Assembly (NCBI RefSeq): GCF_963169125.1
Contig: NC_084795.1
Location: 279,692,122 to 279,756,121, forward strand
Length of the DNA: 64,000 nucleotides
Direction: 5' to 3'
Source: Humulus lupulus
Lineage: Eukaryota; Streptophyta; Magnoliopsida; Rosales; Cannabaceae
Positions 31,260-41,832 of the stretch are shown here, one piece after another (the stretch's first letter is position 1; the number at the start of each line of letters is the position of its first letter). Under the pieces are notes generated by a model. That model did not search any database, was not told the origin of the DNA, and saw only the letters and a program-made list of their open reading frames with translations. Position numbers and translations under genes: made by a program.

Positions 31260-34259
31260 TGTAACGCCCTGGGTAGCCAGGACCGTCACACTGTATACTT
31301 TAAATAGTGCTTAACTCGCTAAACGAGTCATTAGGCCATAAACGTGCATCTAAGTGTTATTAATGGTCCAAGGTTAAAATCTTGGTCAAAATGAATGGAT
31401 ATATTTTATTAAAAACGTTAAACTGTACATGGGATCCCATAAAAGTGTTTACAATCCCAAAATTGTCATTACAGTTCAAAGTTACAATTCGCCGACCTAA
31501 GCGGCAAAAATAGGGTTACACCTTAATTCCCCAGAGAAACACCTTGGTCCTGGTAGTCAAGCGGCCGCATATGTACACATCGTCACCTAAGCTCTCCACT
31601 CAAGGTTGGGTAAGCTTTTCTTTCCCTTTACCTGCACTACATAGCACCCGTGAGCCAGGCTCAGCAAGAAAACTTATTACTACATGTATACAAGTATTAA
31701 TAAATAATCATGTAATCATTATGGGGCTTGCAGCCCTAATCAGATGATGACTGTTAAGTCACTCTGGGGTCTTGCTCCACGGATTAATGACTATTAAGTA
31801 ATTCTGGGGTCCTACGCGCCTGAATAGATGACTAATAAGACATCCTGGGGTCCTGCACCCTGAATAGATGACTAATAAGACATCCTAGGCTACTACGTCC
31901 TAAGCATGTGACCATCAAGTCACCTAAGCCTTTTAGCCCTGGCTCTGAGTGACTAGCCATAGACTAGCCAAGCGCTTTAGTTTTCTTCGACCAATAGGTC
32001 GGACGAGCATATAATGCTCTTGTTGATTAGATCTAATCATATCGACCAGCGTTCAATGCATTATTGCCGCTCTTAACTCATAAGTCACTTCCATATGACC
32101 AACGCTCAGCACTATTGTCGATCCTGACTGATAAGTCAGAGCTTCACGACCAGCACTTAACACCATTGTCGTTTCTGACTAATAAGTCAGTGTGTTGCTC
32201 AGATAAACAATGCATTCAAGCATTCATAATGCAACAGTTACCCAAATATAGAGTAATCAACATGCTTCAACAATAATCATGTATGTCACATAATGGGTGC
32301 AATTTCCTTACCTCAGACTTGAGCGTAAAATAAGTTAAGAACGACCCTTGAGAACGATCCTGACCTTAGGCCCCTAGCAATCACCTAGTCATAACCAAAC
32401 ATGAAATACCATCACTAAAATGAGTAATAAAAGATTCCCGGACCAAGTCCTAGCCACTGGGACCTCGAATTCTACCAAAATGGTTAGAAGAATCGATCTC
32501 GACCCTTAAGGTTTGAAAATCTGCGCTTAAAACCAAATAAAACCAAGCCTAGCCAAAAAGGAACATGCGGGCCGCGACTTGCCCCCAAGGGCCGTGGCGT
32601 GCCTCCCAGACAGACAGCCCCATGTCTAGGTGCCAATGGCGAGCCGCGACTTACCCTTGAGGGTCGCGGCGCGCCTACCAGACAGAGCCCAATGAAGGCT
32701 CTGGGGTTCACTCAAGTTGCGGCACCCATGAACTCGGTCGCGACTTGACCCCGCGAACCCAACTCCCCTGCATTTTCTTCAATCCTAACTCAACCAAAAC
32801 TTCAACCAAACTATCCCAATATCAAAACCAAAACCCAACACAACATTATCACCATTCTAATAGTAAAACCCAAGCTTAGAAACACTCAAAACACCACCAA
32901 ATATTCAGTTCCAAGATCAACCTTGTTGACCCAGATTTTGGCCAACTGACACGGAGTCAGAATACGCTTGATGTGAATTAATACGTTGAGAAGAACGTGA
33001 TGACAAAAAGTAAAAAGAACACGATATTTTATAGTGGTTCGGCCCCAGGATCTAGTAATGATCTACGTCCACTTAGGTTATTATTGATGTGAAAATCAAA
33101 GGAGTGATCAAAGAACTCGGGTTCAATGAGTTTCACCAACCTCTGAAGAATAATACAATATTTCAAATGGAATTATACTAGTATCCAGTAATTCGAAAGC
33201 CAAAAGTCCCTCTCTTGAGCTATATTTCTCTATTTATAGGCTCAAGGGGGATTACATGATTTAGTTGCCGATTTTCTCTCCTGAATAACCGGATATTCAG
33301 GAGATTCTATGAGTTAAATTCGGGATCTACAAAGATCTTTACAGTAATATTACATTGCATGCGAAACTATCGACCAGGCTGGTCGCAGGTATGACTGGGC
33401 TGCTTACTGCTTCTAATACGTCCTTTGGTCAATACACTAACAGAGTTTCTCCAGGTGTCAGCCACGTGTCCAGGGTTCACTTGCCACGTCATCAATGCCA
33501 ATTTTTTGGATAACAAACCTATCAAGCTTATAAACAACCTTAAAACAGAGTAGAACTTCAAAGATTAAGCTTAGAATCCTTAACTCATATATGATTTGAA
33601 TCCCCTGAATTGTTGTAACACACTTCTAAACCCTAAAGCCTCAAGAACCTCAAGCTTCAATTCTCCTAATTTGCCTCAAAATCCAACCGAGTGAGAGAGA
33701 GAAAATGATCGAGAGAAAGAAGAGAGAGAGAGACTCTGTTTTTTATTGCTTGGCTTCTTCTACAGCCATCCTCCCTTAGTCAATTATATCTAAAGCCTAA
33801 AATAACGGAAATGCCCTTAGGGCCAAACTAATCCCTCAAAGCCATCCAAGGGCGATTTCATCATTTTCACCTACCCCGTTAATTATAATTAACGTCCTCC
33901 AACTCCCGTTTCTCCCAATATCCTCAAATAATTATCAAATCATTTCCCATTACCCCCTCAACCCTGGTAATGTACTAAGCACCAAATTACCCCTAGGCTC
34001 GCCTCGAGCTCGATAATTAACCTCGTTATGACCAAACCGCTAACTTGCTTCCTAGGATTGTCTCATGTCGAATAGCTCAAACATATCCACATAATAATGT
34101 GGTCTCACCCATATATCACATACATGCACATAAATATACATATATAACCATATAATAATACAATGCATATAATCACATAATAATGCATTAAATCAATTAT
34201 GGCCCTCCTGTCTCCCTAATCCAAGCACTAAGCCACATTAGGGAATTTGGGACGTCACA
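31260..34259 (+). mobile_element. family-X solo LTR no. 2, with a smaller solo LTR inside
   Basis: Begins TGTAACGCCCTGGG and ends GGGACGTCACA. The flanks CAAGT (31255-31259) and TAAGT (34260-34264) match at four of five bases. The opening 200 bp aligns well with 10248 onward (shared GGCCATAAACGTG and ATGTACACATCGTCACCTAA). Net of the insertion at 32924 it is about 2.4 kb. It lies in the copia 3' untranslated region. No coding content was seen. Confidence 0.85.
32924..33515 (-). mobile_element. gypsy-type solo LTR, 592 bp
   Basis: Plus-strand ends are TGTTGACCC and TTGGATAACA. The perfect target duplication is AACCT (32919-32923 and 33516-33520). The GTGGTTCGGCC tract and the TGTTATCC start (minus sense) resemble the Tat2 LTR, so a related lineage is likely. 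Confidence 0.8.
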
Positions 34260-34792
34260 TAAGTGAATATTAGTTGTACTCAAAACAGTCCCATATGAGA
34301 TGTTGAGTACTTGTGAGTTATCAAATTGAGGGTTAAAACTAAGAGGATTTTTAATAGAATCCAGTCTTGTGAAGACAAGTATTTTTGCTAACAAAATATT
34401 GTAAGATTTCTACCTATATGGACTTAGGGGTGGTGCCGCCTCTCATGAGAATTGGGAGTATTCTCAAGAACGCCCATGAATGGAAAGTGCACATGGTCAT
34501 TTAACGGTGCAATGTGAGACATAGAGATCTCACGTGAACATGACAAAGGTGTGTGTGTGTTATCACTTATTTGTTATCATGGAAAGATGGTTCAATGCCT
34601 AGTGCAACCAAATTTTCAACAAACTTTGTGATAATTACACTATAGCAAAGTTCAAGTTAAAAAACATTTTACTTTATGCACCAATGCAATGACTTCTATA
34701 AGAGAGAGTTATTATTTAATCAAATGGGGGATATGTTATATTTTTAAAATATAACATTGATTGATTAAATAAGTGTTACAATAGACAACTAT
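34260..34792 (+). other. copia 3' untranslated region with duplicated LTR head
   Basis: No gene. AATGGGGGATATGTTATATT at about 34724-34744, followed by an ATTGATTAAATAAGTGTTAC block, repeats the polypurine tract and first 60 bases of the 3' LTR (36159 onward). The minus-strand LTR copy at 49341-49425 shows the same duplication. Confidence 0.6.
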
Positions 34793-36147
34793 TGTACGCC
34801 CTGATATTCAGCCCGGGTCTTTTATGCAGCTCGAGTACAACTGGCTAGCTAAGAACAGTACTAAGGGACCCACAAGTTGATATTTCCTCTGCGAAGGCAG
34901 TGCGACTCCCCAGGTAATAACATGATCTGAGGAATACGAAGCATTAAGGCACGAGCTGGAGATGGATATAAAATACAGCCTCCTGGGCACGATCTGGCGT
35001 TATGTTCAGGTCATAGTACTCTGACAACCTGCCATGTCCAGGAGTCTTTATAAACCTGGATACGTTATTTATAAACGTGTGTGGTCAGACATTACATGTC
35101 CGTTATCCCTTAATTCTCGAACACGCAACATAAATGTGCATGATCAAACATCACATGTCTGATTATGCCAGACGACCCATGATCAATTTTACCTAATGAT
35201 CAGACCATACCTTAATATATATTGTAATATTAATCATTTATGCAAGACATGTCACGTATAGGATGGGTATCCACGTGATGAGCTCTGCGTCTATCCTGGG
35301 ATAGTTCTCCTATAAATACCAAGACATTGGATAGAGAAGGGTAGGGGTGAACATTTGACCCGAAAAACCTGCAAACCCGCCCGACCCGCAACCCGAAAAC
35401 CCTTTTTTTTAGGAAAACCCGTCGGATTCGGGTTAAATCCGATCCGAACCCAACAAAAGTCGGGTCGGGTTCGGGTTTGAAGTTTGTTAAAACTCGGGTT
35501 CTGGTTCAAACCCGAAATTCGAAAGAAAAAAAAATGGTATTTTTGAAAGAAAGTGTAAAAAAATGGTATTTTTGCAAATTTTGGATTTTTCGGCCCAAAA
35601 CCCAATTTTCCCAGTCCAACCCAAAATCCGAAAAAAAAATAGTATTTTTGAAGAAAAAATGGTATTCTTGAAAAAAAGTGCAAAAAAATGATATTTTTGC
35701 AAAATTTGGTTTTTCAGCCCAAAACACAAATGGCCCAACCCAACCTGAATCAAACCCGAACCCGAACCCGAATAAAACCCAAAACCTGAAACCCGAAACC
35801 CGAAAATTTCAGATCGGTTTCGGTACCATTTTTCTCAACCCGTAAAACCCGAACCCGATGAACCCGAAAACCCGACCCGTGTGCACCCCTAGAGAGGGGG
35901 GGGGGGGGTGAGGGGGGTTTGTGTAATGCAAATACTCTGTCAAAATATAGAGAGATATACAGTAATAATATCGACTCGTGGACTAGGGGAATTTTAGCCT
36001 CTGAACCACGTAAAAAAAGAACGAGTGTTCTTACTATATCATTCTAAGCATCCTTTAGAGTTATTATTCTTATTACGGTTTATCCTTAAGCACCAGTTTA
36101 TTCCAGCTAATTATGTAATACACTGTTGGTGAAAACCCGCGTAAACA
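34793..36147 (+). mobile_element. Tat1-family solo LTR carrying a hAT-type insert
   Basis: Starts TGTACGCCCTG and ends GCGTAAACA. Perfect target duplication ACTAT (34788-34792 and 36148-36152). Without the 550-bp insert it is about 800 bp, close to the 775-bp Tat1 LTR. The CTCCTATAAATA box and ACACGCAACATAAATGTGC region are alike but diverged. Confidence 0.85.
35342..35891. mobile_element. hAT-type miniature element no. 1
   Basis: Ends TAGGGGTGAACA and TGTGCACCCCTA are inverted repeats. The 8-bp flanks GAGAAGGG and GAGAGGGG match at seven of eight. Subterminal AACCCGAA/TTCGGGTT words occur many times. The open frames inside (35291-35683 and overlaps) are low-complexity artefacts. Confidence 0.8.
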
Positions 36148-36158
36148 ACTATAATCTA

Positions 36159-36167
36159 GTGGGGGAA
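36159..36167 (+). promoter_or_regulatory. copia polypurine tract
   Basis: GTGGGGGAA directly precedes the 3' LTR. Confidence 0.7.
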
Positions 36168-37260
36168 TGCTATATTATTTTATAATATAATGTTTTAGAT
36201 TAAATAAATGTGACAAAGAGTATCACATATTATAACATATAAAAGAGAGTTACAATATTTGGATATATGTGAATATTCAAATATGTAACATATTTGGTGT
36301 TACAAATTTGTAACTTCCAAATATTGCCCATTATTGTGTAGATTTGTTGTTACACAATTTTGAGTTGAATTTCTTAAAGCCATAAGTAAAATGGATGTTG
36401 GAAACTTGGTTTTAACCTCAATAATGTGTTTGGGAGTTACAAAATCAATTGGGAATGATTTGGAACCGTTTGGAAAAATAGCACAATTTTGTGTGCTGAA
36501 ATTGGGTAGTGGTTGCGGCCAGGAGTACTGGTGGGCGCGGTCTGGGGGACAGAGATCAGTGTGGCTGACTGCCAAAATTTCAGTTTTTCCAACTTTTTTG
36601 AACAGCTCCAAAAACACAAATAACTCTCAAATCTCCTTTTTAATTTCATAAACGTCCAATTAATCATTTGCAACAGCCATGGGGTTGGTGGAATTTGAAA
36701 TTCAAATGGTGTCTCTAAACTTTATAAATAGGAGCATATTGCTCACTTGTAAGATACAATTTTTCTATCCATTAGAGCACTTGGCTAGAAAATACCTAGA
36801 GGCTTGATAATTCTATAAAAAGTAATTTCCAAAAGAGAGAGAGATCCCTTAGTGCTTGAGTTAGGGGGAAATAAGCTTTTGGACAAAGGTTTCAACCTTT
36901 GTTCAAGTTGGTGATCCCCAACACTTTTCACTTTGGTTGTGTGAGTGAGAGTTATTTGTTTATTGTTATTGTTCTTTCCTTTTATTCTATTGTTTTTCAT
37001 CTTCTTCTCTGTTTACTTATATTTTTGTTTAGAGTTGTAATCATTTCATTTATTTTGTTACAAACATTATTTCTTTATTTGTATCTTTTTTTAAGAGTTG
37101 TATTTTTCTATTCTCTTCTTCTATTTCTTCTTATTCTATTTGTATTTTTCAGTCATAGAGTTGTAATATTATTTAACCAATCTTGTTTATTTGTATATTT
37201 TGCTTAGAGTTGTAAGGTCTTTTTATCATTTCCATTTAGGCAATCTATTTTTTCCTCACA
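36168..37260 (+). repeat. copia 3' LTR
   Basis: TGCTATATTATTTTATAATA to TTTTTTCCTCACA. It matches 6455-7567 with scattered substitutions and several indels, the 5' copy having an extra GGCCGTGGCCAC block. TATAAATA at 36723-36730. Confidence 0.85.
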
Positions 37261-37262
37261 GA

Positions 37263-37610
37263 TGATTGGCACAATTTAGTATATGAGATCTAATACTAAA
37301 TTGCAAAAATAACGAAATATCATGTAAGGTATCAGACACCACTAATATATTATTTTTCTTTTTAAGGAAAGACCGCACATTAGCATTACTCTTACATAAA
37401 CGCCCATTGGCAAAATAATTCAACACACTTATGATGTCTAACATCACCTTATATTAATTGCTACAATTTAGTATATAAGATCTAATACTAAATCGAACCA
37501 ATAATGAAATATCATGTAAGATAGTATCAGACACCACTAATAAATTATTTTTCCTTTTAAGGAAAGACAACCCATTAGCACTACTCTTATATAAATGCTA
37601 AATACTTTAT
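37263..37610 (-). repeat. 192-bp tandem duplication in an older copia remnant
   Basis: ACAATTTAGTATAT(G/A)AGATC begins at 37271 and again at 37463. The join to the right of the copia 3' LTR lines up with the sequence left of the 5' LTR (CACC(A)CCTTA...ATTG). This suggests that 5950-6454 and 37266-37610 were once adjacent. Confidence 0.55.
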
Positions 37611-37850
37611 ATTTTATACTCTCTTATCTAATACATATTAATAATTTAATAAATCCATATCATACATTGAATTAGGATACAATAAATAATAATGATTGAT
37701 TATTCTATTACCCATAATCTTCAACTTCTACCAAAATATGACCAAACTTGTATAGAAATTCCTTGAATTCTTGCGCAAATATTACGTATGTATAGTATCG
37801 CACACTAATTAAGGAGAGAACGGTTTTCACAACAAAGACACATAAAGAGA

Positions 37851-38335
37851 CAAACAAAGACAAGTCATCCCAATTCCACATTTTCTTTTTATATGGTTTA
37901 GGGTACGTAATTATTTGGTATATTGTGTTTTTGCAAAGTATTATTTTGGTACTTTTTGTTTTCAATAATGCTCATATGATATTCTGTATTTTAAAATCGT
38001 ACATATTTGGTACCCTAAATTCAAATTTAATTAATAAAATTTACCAATTTAATCAAACCGCTGTCAATTATGTAAGTTCTAAATTTAAATTTAATTACTT
38101 AATTACATATAACTTATGACAGTTTGATTATATTGACAAAATTTTATCTATCAAATCTGAATCTAGAGTATCAAATATGTATAATTTTAAAATATAAAAT
38201 ACTATATAAGCATTATTGAAAACAGAAATTACCAAAATGAACAAACATAAGGTACAAATGAGGAAATTCCATTTATATATAAAAAAATAAACAAACACAA
38301 AGACAAGTCATCCCAATTCCACATTTTCTTTTTAT
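37851..38335. repeat. direct repeat of about 42 bp flanking a foldback element
   Basis: GACAAGTCATCCCAATTCCA plus CATTTTCTTTTTAT occurs at 37859-37892 and again at 38302-38335. The AAACAAA/AAACACAAA lead-in is also shared. The right copy lies about 190 bp before the start codon of the peptide gene at 38526. Confidence 0.75.
37899..38265. mobile_element. foldback (MITE-like) element upstream of the peptide gene
   Basis: The left arm (GGGTACGTAATTATTTGGTA onward) and the right arm (reverse complement near 38130-38265) pair over more than 100 bases with mismatches. The centre is AT-rich and the element is noncoding. It has the same family features as 4655-4850. Confidence 0.65.
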
Positions 38336-38370
38336 TTATAAAAAAAAATAAACAAAAACAAAAAATAAAT

Positions 38371-38384
38371 TCAACTATAGTTGA
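38371..38384. promoter_or_regulatory. 14-bp palindrome containing a W-box-like core
   Basis: TCAACTATAGTTGA is self-complementary and runs into TTGACTTTTT. TTGAC(T/C) is the core bound by WRKY factors. It is 56 bp before the TATA box of the gene at 38526. The regulatory role is inferred. Confidence 0.35.
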
Positions 38385-38426
38385 CTTTTTACCTTTCCTC
38401 TTCTCTGTTTCTCTTGTTTATTCATT

Positions 38427-38434
38427 TATAAAAA
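38427..38434 (+). promoter_or_regulatory. TATA box of the peptide gene
   Basis: TATAAAAA lies 92 bases before the ATG, giving an expected transcription start near 38460 and a 5' leader of about 65 bases. Confidence 0.6.
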
Positions 38435-38525
38435 GCAAGACCTACAAACCAACCAATACTTATAACATTAAACCCTTTTCTTCTCAGATCCAAAAATAAA
38501 GCTCTTTTCAATTTCATCCAAAACT

Positions 38526-39045
38526 ATGGTTCCAAAAACACTTCTTATTACTATTCTCTTTCTGGGTTTGTCTTCTCATATTCTCTTCTCTGATGCAATT
38601 CCAGTGACTCGTAAGTAATAACACCCTTAATCTCTGTTTTTTTTCTAATTAATTACAAATACCCTTTTCGATTATCATTTCATTTTTTCCAAAATGAATG
38701 TTAATAATAAATATATAATCTTTGTTTTTTCGTATTTAGGGAGTTTCTCTTTAAATAAATTCACATCTTTGGCTGAGCACAAAGTACCACTGAAACAGGT
38801 CTCCTCTTTCTCTCTTCTTCTCTAAATTCTTTGGTCGATTGTAGTTTTGTATTGGTTGTTTATATAATTGAATTTGAAATATGCAGAATTGGTTGGATTT
38901 GAGGAATGGAGAGGAAGTGTTTGGTTTGGAGGAAAATGAAGGAAAATATTTAATACAAGGTAGGATGGATTTGGAAACTACCCTTGACTATCCAGGAACC
39001 GGAGCCAACAAAAACCATGATCCGAAACCACCTGGAGCTGCTTAA
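38526..39045 (+). CDS. PSY-type sulfated peptide precursor, three exons, 100 residues
   Basis: Exons are 38526-38610, 38740-38798 and 38887-39045. Introns begin GTAAGT and GTCTCC and end TTTAG and GCAG, and the phases join cleanly (85+59+159 nt). Residues 1-24 form a secretory signal (hydrophobic TLLITILFLGL, ending near SDA). A variable acidic middle follows, and the C-terminus carries DYPGTGANKNHDPKPPG. D-Y followed by A-N, H-D-P and P-P is the pattern of plant PSY peptides, whose tyrosine is sulfated and which bind leucine-rich receptor kinases to shift the balance between growth and stress. Precursors of this family are of similar length. TATA and leader are present upstream, and the stop is TAA. 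No lesion was seen. Family assignment rests on the motif; which PSY paralogue it is cannot be said. Confidence 0.82.
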
Positions 39046-39169
39046 ATAATTTATTGTCGTTTTTGTTGTTTTCTGTCGTTTTTTCCATATTTAGTTCTAC
39101 TGGTGGGTTGGTATACCATTGTATAAAATAATAATAACAATAATATATGTTTTATTTTTAGCTAAATTA
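39046..39169 (+). other. 3' untranslated region of the peptide gene
   Basis: T-rich stretch followed by ATAAAATAATAATAACAATA near 39123-39142, a plausible plant near-upstream polyadenylation region. The exact cleavage site cannot be seen. Confidence 0.4.
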
Positions 39170-39535
39170 ATCTATTTACGGATTTTTACAAAGGATTATA
39201 CATTTTAAATTTTGTATTTTGGCTCATTATTTGTTTGGATTTTGTGTTTTGACAAATTATTTTTTGGATCCCGTGTTTTATAAAATAATTCAAGTAGGCC
39301 TTAAATTTGATTTTGATTAACAAAAAATTAAATATAACAACACAGTTTTTAGGCAAAATGACTATATTTTTGTTCTGAGTTGTTAGTTTTATGAAATATT
39401 TATGATTTTAGTTCAAAAAATTTTAATTAAAATTAGGTTTAGAAATTTATTTGAACTATTTAAGAAAATACAGAGTTCAAAAAATAATTTATCAAAACAC
39501 AATATTCATATAGATGAACCAAAACACAAATCTAA
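39170..39535. mobile_element. inverted-repeat (MITE-like) element, copy 1
   Basis: The ends, rich in TTGT(G)TTTTG/CAAAACACAA words, are inverted. The inner block AACAACACAGTTTTTAGGCA is shared with 50045-50415, so this is a repeated family. It lies just beyond the 3' end of the peptide gene. Confidence 0.6.
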
Positions 39536-40770
39536 AAAGTATAAACTCTCTTTATAATTTGTTTATTTGTTTGAACTCATCTCTTCTGATAATTTTTATG
39601 TGGTATTGTTATTTGTTTGAACTCATCTCTTCTGATAATTTTTATGTGGTATTGTATATACTGTGGGCCACCACTCTAAGGAAGGTTTTAATATCATTTT
39701 TAGTGAAAAAGTCATAGAGAAAGTCATGATTTTTTTTTTCTGTTGGAAAAGCAAAATTGAACTCCATTTGACTTGAGAATAGGAGGGTGTGAAAAAAATA
39801 GAGCATAGCACTCAAATATTTTTACTTCATAAATCTGTGTGCTTGTATACAAGTGTTATTAATATTAGAAATTAAACTGTAAAATTGATTAGCTAGATTT
39901 TTGTTGTTAAATATAGTAGTAAACAACATAAATGATAATTCATTTCATTTCTATATAAGATTTGTAAACATACTATATTATTGGTAAGGGTGAGGATGAT
40001 GTTTTCTTATGTAGTCATCACACTTATTTCTCTCGTAATTTTAACTATTTACTTTTTATTTTTATTTAGTGGCTATAAAATTATCTAGAAATTCGAAACA
40101 AGTGATGTGACATATTGATGTGACAAGACACAAAACATATTTTTTAAAAAATGTGTGTTTGAAGTATAAAATTGTGTATCCCTACACTAGAGATGGAATT
40201 TATGTCCATATATGAGATTGGTTATTTATATATAACTTAAAAGAGTAAATATTTGTTGGGAAACTCTAGCGTGTCTCACAGGACTAAGTCCTGAGTCTTA
40301 GAAATTTGTCAAGTATCAAATGTATATTGGTATTAAAATGTTGACTTTTGAGTATTTTGACTTGGTATAATCGGTTATGTTTTTTTAATTGGTACTGTTT
40401 AAATAAGTGAGGATAGAAGCGTGATTTTAGGTTCAATAAATACTACAGTTGAGAGTTTTATAGTAAATATAGGTAAAGGTTGGGACTTATTTACGATTAT
40501 GGACACGTAACTATTTGACTGGTACTAAGTAACTATTATAATTGACTTAGACAAATGTATAATAAAATAACGTAACAAAAACTGAAGCTGTTATATTTTT
40601 TTTTATGCTGTATAAGAAATGAATATAATGTGGTAGCAAATTTTTAATATAAATAATAATTTTTTTTAAATGTATTTAATTATTGAATGACATACCGCAT
40701 TACCATTTAGTAATTAATTTTTGCATGAGCTTTTTTTTTTGCATGAATATTGGGCATATTGGTATATGTA
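39536..40770. other. AT-rich intergenic stretch
   Basis: A 58-bp direct repeat is visible near 39550-39655 (TTTGTTTGAACTCATCTCTT twice). Otherwise I see no gene, domain or element ends. Confidence 0.5.
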
Positions 40771-41406
40771 TTAGCCACGTAAGAAGTTTTCCCTGAATAA
40801 GTCAACACTTTTCATTTTGGCCCCTTGGCAACAATGGCAAAACCTTCTCTTCTTTATCTTGTCAATGTCCGTTCGGAGATTGAACAACATGCTGAAAGCC
40901 ACTTTCTGGAATGTACTCCTGCTCATGTAAATCTCAGAATCCGATATCTCTGAGTCTGAAGAGGAGGATGGGACCATTTTTGCATTTGAATTTTCCCGTC
41001 CAGCACGAGCAGAACTCGTAGGGATGGGGTTTTTCCGAGGTCATCCTTTGTTATAGCAAACAAAAAAACAAAAATGTCAGTATGTGAAAAAAAAAGTTTA
41101 CACAACGTGCATTGACTACCCTCTTCTCTTTTTTAAAAAAAAGATGTTCTTTAGCAAGAGAAATGGCAACTGCTACATAAAGTATTTACCTCGCTTACGC
41201 CGTGGTTGGGTGGTGGAAGGATGCCCTTGGAGTTCGCCACCTTCCACACTCTGTGGTTGTACGCCCTCTTCCACTGGGCTTGCATCACTTTTGATGGTCA
41301 TTTTCCTGGGACGACCGACCCATTGGAGGGAACGAGGCCTGTGAGAGTCCTCGATCTTTTCGGCCGTCATTGCGGGGGAGCGGGTGGCCAAGGCTTTGTA
41401 TCTCAT
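40771..41406 (-). pseudogene. unrecognised gene fragment, possibly two exons
   Basis: The minus frame 41406-41189 encodes a basic, proline-rich piece (RPRKMTIKSD, TQPRRKRG) and ends at a good GTAAAT donor. A second open piece, 40977-40771, encodes an S/D-rich start followed by MSRSTFQKVAFSMLFNLRTD and a C/H-containing tail. A pyrimidine-rich tract and AG near 41050 could be an acceptor. Joining there runs into a stop, however, so either the model is wrong or the gene is broken. No family was recognised. GC content is higher than in the surroundings, so capture from elsewhere is possible. Confidence 0.35.
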
Positions 41407-41832
41407 TTTCTTTGGAGTGGGAACTCAAAGTAAAGTCCAGGGGGAAAGAATTCATGAGTACATTTTCAAGTTTATTAAGTAATGTGAACCCTTGTTCTTC
41501 AAACAGAGAAACTGAACAGTCCTTATCAGAGTTGGAGAGGAGAATAACCTTGTTCGGTTAGTCGAGGGAGGGAAACAAACTGATTCAGTTTTCATAAGTT
41601 TTTTTGAAAAAAAAAATGCAGTTAACACGAAGATAAACGGTAGCCAGTTAATGGGTACACATATGGATATTTAAGTATTTTTGCACACCCAAAGCCTTCA
41701 GATTAAATCCAGCCGTTGAACACAAAAATTGCACACATCCAACGACTCACATTTAGTGAAGGACTAAGTCCTCCCAATGGAACTGAGGGACTCTAGAAGT
41801 GTCCATATTTGTTTTGTTTATTAATATATATT

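Larger units (their letters stand above)
6455..37260 (+). mobile_element. degenerate Ty1/copia retrotransposon, split by nested insertions
   Basis: The LTRs at 6455-7567 and 36168-37260 are similar over their whole length. Between them, in copia order, lie gag, protease, integrase, reverse transcriptase and RNase H. The coding region is cut at 10247/29860 inside reverse transcriptase. The 3' untranslated part is cut at 31259/34260 and 34792/36148. The flanks 6450-6454 (ATTGA) and 37261-37265 (GATGA) match at only three of five bases, as expected for an old target duplication. Integrase before reverse transcriptase identifies copia. Every coding block has stops or frameshifts. Confidence 0.9.

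Noticed and set aside
35291..35727. F/K-rich open frames in the hAT miniature element
   Set aside because: Low-complexity sequence (AACCCGAA, AAAAATGGTATTTTTG repeats) inside a non-autonomous element. No conserved residues.
41050..41189. Simple two-exon splice of the fragment at 40771-41406
   Set aside because: The only good donor/acceptor pair creates an immediate stop in the frame that continues into the S/D-rich exon, so I did not call a coding gene.
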